Program-made: the position numbers and the translations under genes
Notes under the pieces: generated by a model
The model's database searches: none
The model's input: only the letters and a program-made list of their open reading frames with translations
What the model was told of the DNA's origin: nothing
Assembly: GCA_002863125.1 (NCBI GenBank)
Contig: PKEB01000014.1
Location: 1 to 64,000 of the forward strand
Source: Flavobacteriales bacterium
Lineage (GTDB): Bacteria > Bacteroidota > Bacteroidia > Flavobacteriales_D > Sanyastnellaceae
Direction of reading: 5' to 3'
DNA: 64,000 nt
In this document: in pieces, positions 59,466 through 64,000 of the stretch
Numbering within the stretch: the first letter of the stretch is position 1
Layout: every line of letters starts with the position of its first letter

Positions 59466-62400
59466 TTACTCGCATACCTGTCCGTAGTACTGGAAGAACT
59501 CCAGCAAGTCACCAACGTTGACGAGGCCGTCGTCGTTGATGTCACCCGGACAAGGATCTGGGTAATCGCAACCACCTGGGTAGTTTGCATTCGGGTCGTA
59601 GTCGTATCCTTCTGGATCCATACAACCTACAATTACACACGATCCATCATCAATGGTCGCTATCGGGTTGTAGTTGGCTGAAGCCATGTCCGTACAACCG
59701 GTGTATTCACATGAACCATCGTCGATGATGGCTGCTGGATCGTAGTTCTCAGCATCCATGTAAGTACATCCTGTAGCGTATACCGCCGTGATGTTTTGTT
59801 CAATTGTTGTTGAATTGCCACACGCGTCCGTGAAGACCATGGTGCGGTTCAATTCGTATCCTGTCAAGCTATTGCCGACCCATACGTCGGTCGAAGTGTA
59901 CGTCCAGTCGCTGCATGCATCCGAGACTTCAACGCCTTCGAAATCATCCAATTCACTGGTAGCGACGTTGTCGAGAACAACGTTTGCTTCGAAGGTCACC
60001 ACCGGAGCAGTGGTGTCTTCCAGCGTGATGGTCTGCGTCGCAGAACTTGCGTTTCCGCAACCGTCAGTCACCGTCCACGTACGTGTGATCACATTGTCAG
60101 CGAGGCAAGACGCTTCACCTGAACCACATGTGTTGATATCTTCTCCATTCAGATCCAACTCTGTAAATTCTACATCACCACTAGTAAACTGGAACTTCAC
60201 CGAACGCGCGAAGGACACCACAGAAACTGTCTTCACGTTGAGACCTATACTCAATGGCTCCGCAGGTCCGAAGAACCAGTTACCATTGGCTGTGGTTTTT
60301 GCAACACGGAAGTTCGCTCCGCCCTCAGGCAATGACGTCACGTTTATCGACAACGTCTGCGCCTGGTTGCTGTTAGGATCATCCGGTGTAGTAGCGGTCA
60401 AAACATATTGCCAAGTGGCGTTTGGTCCATCGGCAAATACATCGCAAGTTCCAATCACACCAGGCTCAATTCCGGATGTGCTGATTGCATCAACGAAGTC
60501 GATTGAGATATCCGCGCTGCAGACATCCATGGCGTCCATAACATCACCTGTCAAGGTCAAATCATTGACGTCGCTATCGCATTCAACCGTTACATCCATT
60601 GGAGCGGTGAAGGTTGGAGCGATCTGATCGTTGAAGGTCACATCAACAGAAACAGATGATGTGTTGCCGCATGCATCGGTAGCCGTGTACGTTCGGGTGA
60701 ATGATTCTTCACCTGAGCAGCTCACGCCCGTCACTTCATCAACGAAGATGACCTCAACACTTGAGCAGTTATCCGTCGCCGTAGGAGCAGCTGGCATTTC
60801 ATCGCCGCACTGCAATTCAACAGCCGCAGCAACTTCACTCAGCACAGGCGCTACATCGTCGAAGACCGAGATGGTCTGCGTCGCTGTTGCGCTGTTTCCG
60901 CAACCGTCTGTGAAGGTGTACTCGCGCACCACTTCGAAACATCCGGACATGCCGTCTGCCGTGCTCGATGTTTCAGTCCAAGAAACAGCCACCGCTGCGC
61001 TGCAGTTGTCGCTGAACTCGACTGCGCCATATTCCATGGATTCATCGTAGTCGGCGCAAGCAACCGTTGCATCTTCGACGCTACCCATTGGTGCTTCATC
61101 ATCTGCAAATGTGATGACTTGCGTCGCAAACGCTGTGTTGCCACACGCATCCGTTGCTGTGAACGTTCGAACGATTTCATTCAGTCCCGTGCACGTGATG
61201 TCGCCTTCCACATCTTCAAACGTCACCGTTACCGCAGAACATGCATCGGCCGCTGTGGCTTCTGCAACCGGCAGGGCATCGCCGCACGCCAACGTCACAC
61301 CATCGGGTACGCTCGTGAAGTACGGAGCATTCTGGTCAACCGACGTGATGAGCTGATCCTTCGATGTCGTGTTGCCACACGCATCAGTAGCCGTCCACGT
61401 ACGAATGATCAGGTCATTTTCGAAGCACGCATTGTCGGAAGTCGCAAGTGCGTCAGTGTAAGCCACTGTCACTTCGTTGCTGCACGCATCCGCTGCGTCC
61501 GTTACGTTTCCAGTCAATGCCAAGTCCAGCGCGTCATCAGTGCACGCGATTGTCGCGTCCGCTGGCGTGGTAAACTCAGGGCCTGTCGTATCGACGACAT
61601 TCACCGTCTGAACTACAGATAAGGTGTTGCCGTTGTTATCGAGCGCCGTCCATGTGCGCGTGATGGTCCAAGAACCTTCGCAGTCACCGGCCTCCATTTC
61701 GTCTGTGTAAGAGACATCGAGCACGTCGTCACAGTTGTCACTGAACACCGGCTCTCGGATGTCTGTATCGGCTTCCTCACACGTCGTGATGTAGTCTTCC
61801 TCCATGGCTATGAGTTCAGGAGCAAACACATCGTACAAGCACGTAGACTCGCACAATTCGCCTTCTGCTGCGTAGTAGCATGAACCGTCATCCTGGAAAT
61901 TATCCTCGTCGTAATTGCATGCCATTGGATCGGTACATCCGCAGTGCTCGCTACCAAACGAAAGCGTCAAGTATAACGTGTTGCCCGCGGACATTCCCTC
62001 CGGGAATACCTGAACGTACAACTGACCGTGGATGGTTCCAGGTGTGGTCAGTTGAGCAACCATAACCCGGTTGTCGTCACCAGCTACACCGTATTGACCC
62101 ATCACCTCAGCATTCATATACCAGCCGCTACCGACCGCGTCGTCAATCACAATATCACCACCGTTTTCGAAGGCTGAAACCCAATCGGGGTCATTGCCAT
62201 CAGCTGTTGGAGGGAAGCTCATCGCTTCGGCAGGTGTGCCTGCTCCCAACGTCACGTACGAGTCGTACTGCAAGTCGGGGAAGAAAGCGAACATCTCAGA
62301 TGGCGAAGGAAGTGCCGCACCACCAACATTCTGGTACATCTGGCTTGAAGATGCCAAAACAATGGGGTTTATCTCGTTGCCCAAGATTGCATTTACCACG

Positions 62401-64000
62401 TCCGTAGCACTTGGTGTCGTTACGAATACTTGGTAAGTCGTAGCACCTTCGATGCCGCTGTCCATAGTTTCTACTTCAATGCCGTAACCCTCAGCACTGC
62501 TGACCACATTTGCACAGCTACAGAAGTCACAGAAATCAACCGATGGGTACTCAACACCCTCTTCGTAGTTGCAAGCATCCGGGTGGCCGCAGCCTTGGAG
62601 GATGTCGCAAATTAAGTCGCCGTTGACGTCCAAACAATCCCCATCGCAATCGAATCCTTCTTCAGGGTATTCGCAAGAACCATCATTAAAGTTCGGCTCT
62701 GGATTTACGTTAGGGTTGTAGTTACAAGCAGCAGCATCATTACAACCAATGCAGAATGGTGAAGTCTGGCACATGGATTCATCATGCTCAGTTGCATTGG
62801 GATCGTACAAGCAATTGCCCTCGGTCGTACAACCGAAAATCTCCAATTCATCGCATACGCCATCTCCATCGGTGTCATTCAGGCAGTTGCCGTCGCAATC
62901 GTATGCGAATTCTGGGTAGTCACATCCATTGTTATAAACAGCGTCCGCATCATAATTACACGCAGATTCGTCTGTACATCCACACGGATTGGACAAGAAT
63001 CCAAGAGTGAGATAAGTATCCTGAGAAGAATCACCGTTCGGGAAAATTTGGACATACAATTGTCCCTCCACTTGGCCAGTAGTTGTCAGTTGAGCCACGA
63101 GAACTCGTTGGTCATCGCCGGCGATACCATTACTGGCATTGCTCAATGTGAACCACGAGCCACCGAAGAAACTATCAATAATTAGGTCTTCACCAGATTC
63201 AAATTCGCTCATCCAATTGTCACTAGGAGCCTGTACAAACGTAATTGCACTCTCTGAACCTTGAGGAGCCTCTTCGATGCCAATGGTCAACCAGCTGTCG
63301 TACTCTAGGCTCGGCACTACTGAATAGAATAGCGAGTTGATTGCATCTGGAGAAATCGCACCAAACTCACTTTGGAAAAATCCTGTAGTTGACGTAAGCG
63401 TAGTGGCAATTTGTGCATCGCCTGATATTGCGCTCACAAAATCAGTTGGGCTCGCTGTTGTTACGTAAACGCGGTATGTAGCCATTCCAGCTTCCAATCC
63501 GTCGATTGAGCCGTCATGTGCGGTGACTAACTCTAATTCCAGGCCAAAGCCATCTTGTCCGCCTGTTCCACAAGAACAGTAATCACAAGTACCATCATCG
63601 TAAGATGCACTTTCATCGAAATTACAAGCGACACTATCCATACAACCCAACACCTCATTAACTGTGATGATTTGATCTGCGGATACACTATTGCCGCAAG
63701 CATCTGTTGCCGTCCAAGTCCGTGTGATGACCGTTATTTCAACATTGCTGTTATCTTGACTATCGCTGTAAGAAATCGTAACGTCATTGCAGTCGTCTTC
63801 CGCAGTCGGCTCCATGACCTCCATCTCATCGCCAGCCGTATACGTCACGTCAGCTGGGAATGAAGTGAAAACTGGAGCTTCATTATCCGTGACCATGATG
63901 GTCTGCGTGAACGTCGAAGCATTGCCACAATCATCAGTTGCAGTCCATGTGCGGAAGATGGTGTACGAGGTACCGCATGATCCCTCTTGGATTTCGTCCG
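59466..64000 (-). CDS. Giant secreted HYR-repeat protein with dockerin-like C-terminus (5' end outside the window)
   Basis: The frame stays open to base 64000, so about 1510 residues are visible and the start is missing. Order N to C: HYR-type Ig repeats (RTWTATDDCGNAST, RTWTATDACGNSVSA), an ACNFD module, shared surface domain, ACNYD/DDGSC and NCLNDTDGDGVCDE modules, a second shared domain, then about seven HYR repeats (each with R-T-[WF]-T-A-T-D-A-C-G-N), one of which carries an insert of about 90 residues, then three DDGSC-like modules. The end is CPGDINDDGLVNVGDLLEFF, a dockerin-type calcium loop, in place of the T9SS type A sorting domain seen in the sister proteins. Extracellular location is inferred from content. 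Confidence 0.82.
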   Translation of the reverse strand, partial: DEIQEGSCGTSYTIFRTWTATDDCGNASTFTQTIMVTDNEAPVFTSFPADVTYTAGDEMEVMEPTAEDDCNDVTISYSDSQDNSNVEITVITRTWTATDACGNSVSADQIITVNEVLGCMDSVACNFDESASYDDGTCDYCSCGTGGQDGFGLELELVTAHDGSIDGLEAGMATYRVYVTTASPTDFVSAISGDAQIATTLTSTTGFFQSEFGAISPDAINSLFYSVVPSLEYDSWLTIGIEEAPQGSESAITFVQAPSDNWMSEFESGEDLIIDSFFGGSWFTLSNASNGIAGDDQRVLVAQLTTTGQVEGQLYVQIFPNGDSSQDTYLTLGFLSNPCGCTDESACNYDADAVYNNGCDYPEFAYDCDGNCLNDTDGDGVCDELEIFGCTTEGNCLYDPNATEHDESMCQTSPFCIGCNDAAACNYNPNVNPEPNFNDGSCEYPEEGFDCDGDCLDVNGDLICDILQGCGHPDACNYEEGVEYPSVDFCDFCSCANVVSSAEGYGIEVETMDSGIEGATTYQVFVTTPSATDVVNAILGNEINPIVLASSSQMYQNVGGAALPSPSEMFAFFPDLQYDSYVTLGAGTPAEAMSFPPTADGNDPDWVSAFENGGDIVIDDAVGSGWYMNAEVMGQYGVAGDDNRVMVAQLTTPGTIHGQLYVQVFPEGMSAGNTLYLTLSFGSEHCGCTDPMACNYDEDNFQDDGSCYYAAEGELCESTCLYDVFAPELIAMEEDYITTCEEADTDIREPVFSDNCDDVLDVSYTDEMEAGDCEGSWTITRTWTALDNNGNTLSVVQTVNVVDTTGPEFTTPADATIACTDDALDLALTGNVTDAADACSNEVTVAYTDALATSDNACFENDLIIRTWTATDACGNTTSKDQLITSVDQNAPYFTSVPDGVTLACGDALPVAEATAADACSAVTVTFEDVEGDITCTGLNEIVRTFTATDACGNTAFATQVITFADDEAPMGSVEDATVACADYDESMEYGAVEFSDNCSAAVAVSWTETSSTADGMSGCFEVVREYTFTDGCGNSATATQTISVFDDVAPVLSEVAAAVELQCGDEMPAAPTATDNCSSVEVIFVDEVTGVSCSGEESFTRTYTATDACGNTSSVSVDVTFNDQIAPTFTAPMDVTVECDSDVNDLTLTGDVMDAMDVCSADISIDFVDAISTSGIEPGVIGTCDVFADGPNATWQYVLTATTPDDPNSNQAQTLSINVTSLPEGGANFRVAKTTANGNWFFGPAEPLSIGLNVKTVSVVSFARSVKFQFTSGDVEFTELDLNGEDINTCGSGEASCLADNVITRTWTVTDGCGNASSATQTITLEDTTAPVVTFEANVVLDNVATSELDDFEGVEVSDACSDWTYTSTDVWVGNSLTGYELNRTMVFTDACGNSTTIEQNITAVYATGCTYMDAENYDPAAIIDDGSCEYTGCTDMASANYNPIATIDDGSCVIVGCMDPEGYDYDPNANYPGGCDYPDPCPGDINDDGLVNVGDLLEFFQYYGQVCE
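61940..62490 (-). repeat. Copy 6 of the shared ~190-residue surface domain
   Basis: In the giant HYR protein: begins YGIEVET, contains TTYQVFV, YDSYVTLG, GSGWYMNAEV, RVMVAQLTTPG and GQLYVQVF. Divergent from the others. Boundaries are approximate. Confidence 0.65.
62985..63548 (-). repeat. Copy 7 of the shared ~190-residue surface domain
   Basis: In the giant HYR protein: begins FGLELEL, contains MATYRVYV, TDFVSAISG, YDSWLTIG, GGSWFTLSNASNG, RVLVAQLTTTG and GQLYVQIF. Boundaries are approximate. Confidence 0.7.

Overview
The window is a dense bacterial chromosome segment of moderately high GC, from a marine-type member of Bacteroidota (Flavobacteriia/Flavobacteriales-like). Evidence: surface proteins with type IX secretion (T9SS) C-terminal sorting domains and SprB-like repeats, Cys/Asp repeats around ACNYD...DDGSC, a GldI-like lipoprotein, DUF6702, DUF1599 and BT_3928-like DoxX genes, a CtlX gene, promoters with the Bacteroidota -7 motif TANNTTTG, and few Shine-Dalgarno sites. 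I found no tRNA, rRNA, CRISPR array, insertion sequence, prophage or origin. No gene-free stretch exceeds about 160 bases. Long ORFs antisense to the listed genes are read as shadows.

Layout. 1-4381: end of an RsmI-family methyltransferase, gldI-like and nrnA-like genes, DUF6702, endonuclease III, and an orphan ATP-grasp protein. 4378-9948: threonine operon thrA-thrB-thrC behind fabI. 9979-15882: FAD-linked D-2-hydroxyacid dehydrogenase, then a secreted DPP IV-type peptidase beside a POT peptide transporter (peptide use), then a secreted thioredoxin-like protein. 15998-18062: citrate synthase with a crotonase-family gene 1 base behind it. 18137-29776: four large T9SS surface proteins in a row, all on the minus strand, mostly separated by hairpin terminators.

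29902-42980: thioesterase and small membrane protein (divergent), HU, TrmH-like methyltransferase, MATE transporter, fmt, methylmalonyl-CoA mutase (two subunits), CsaA, a HAD phosphatase, class-IV aminotransferase, ABC permease-DoxX-DUF1599, and folP. 42986-44884: T9SS choice-of-anchor-B protein with an AT-rich ectodomain. 44937-47045: DPP III-like metallopeptidase lipoprotein. 47098-51868: operon of lptF-type permease, two glycosyltransferases and a 2OG-Fe(II) oxygenase. 51978-58599: HtrA protease, Lon-N protein, lipoprotein, then an arginine-related run (amidinotransferase, CtlX, ArgS). 58602-64000: two small genes and the 3' part of a giant secreted HYR-repeat protein.

Three observations stand out. 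(1) Six genes have an exact TANNTTTG promoter element exactly four bases before the start codon, implying leaderless mRNAs; two of them form a 44-bp near-palindromic divergent promoter. (2) A domain of about 190 residues that I cannot assign to a named family occurs seven times in four surface proteins. (3) The giant protein at the right edge ends in a dockerin-like motif instead of a T9SS sorting domain.
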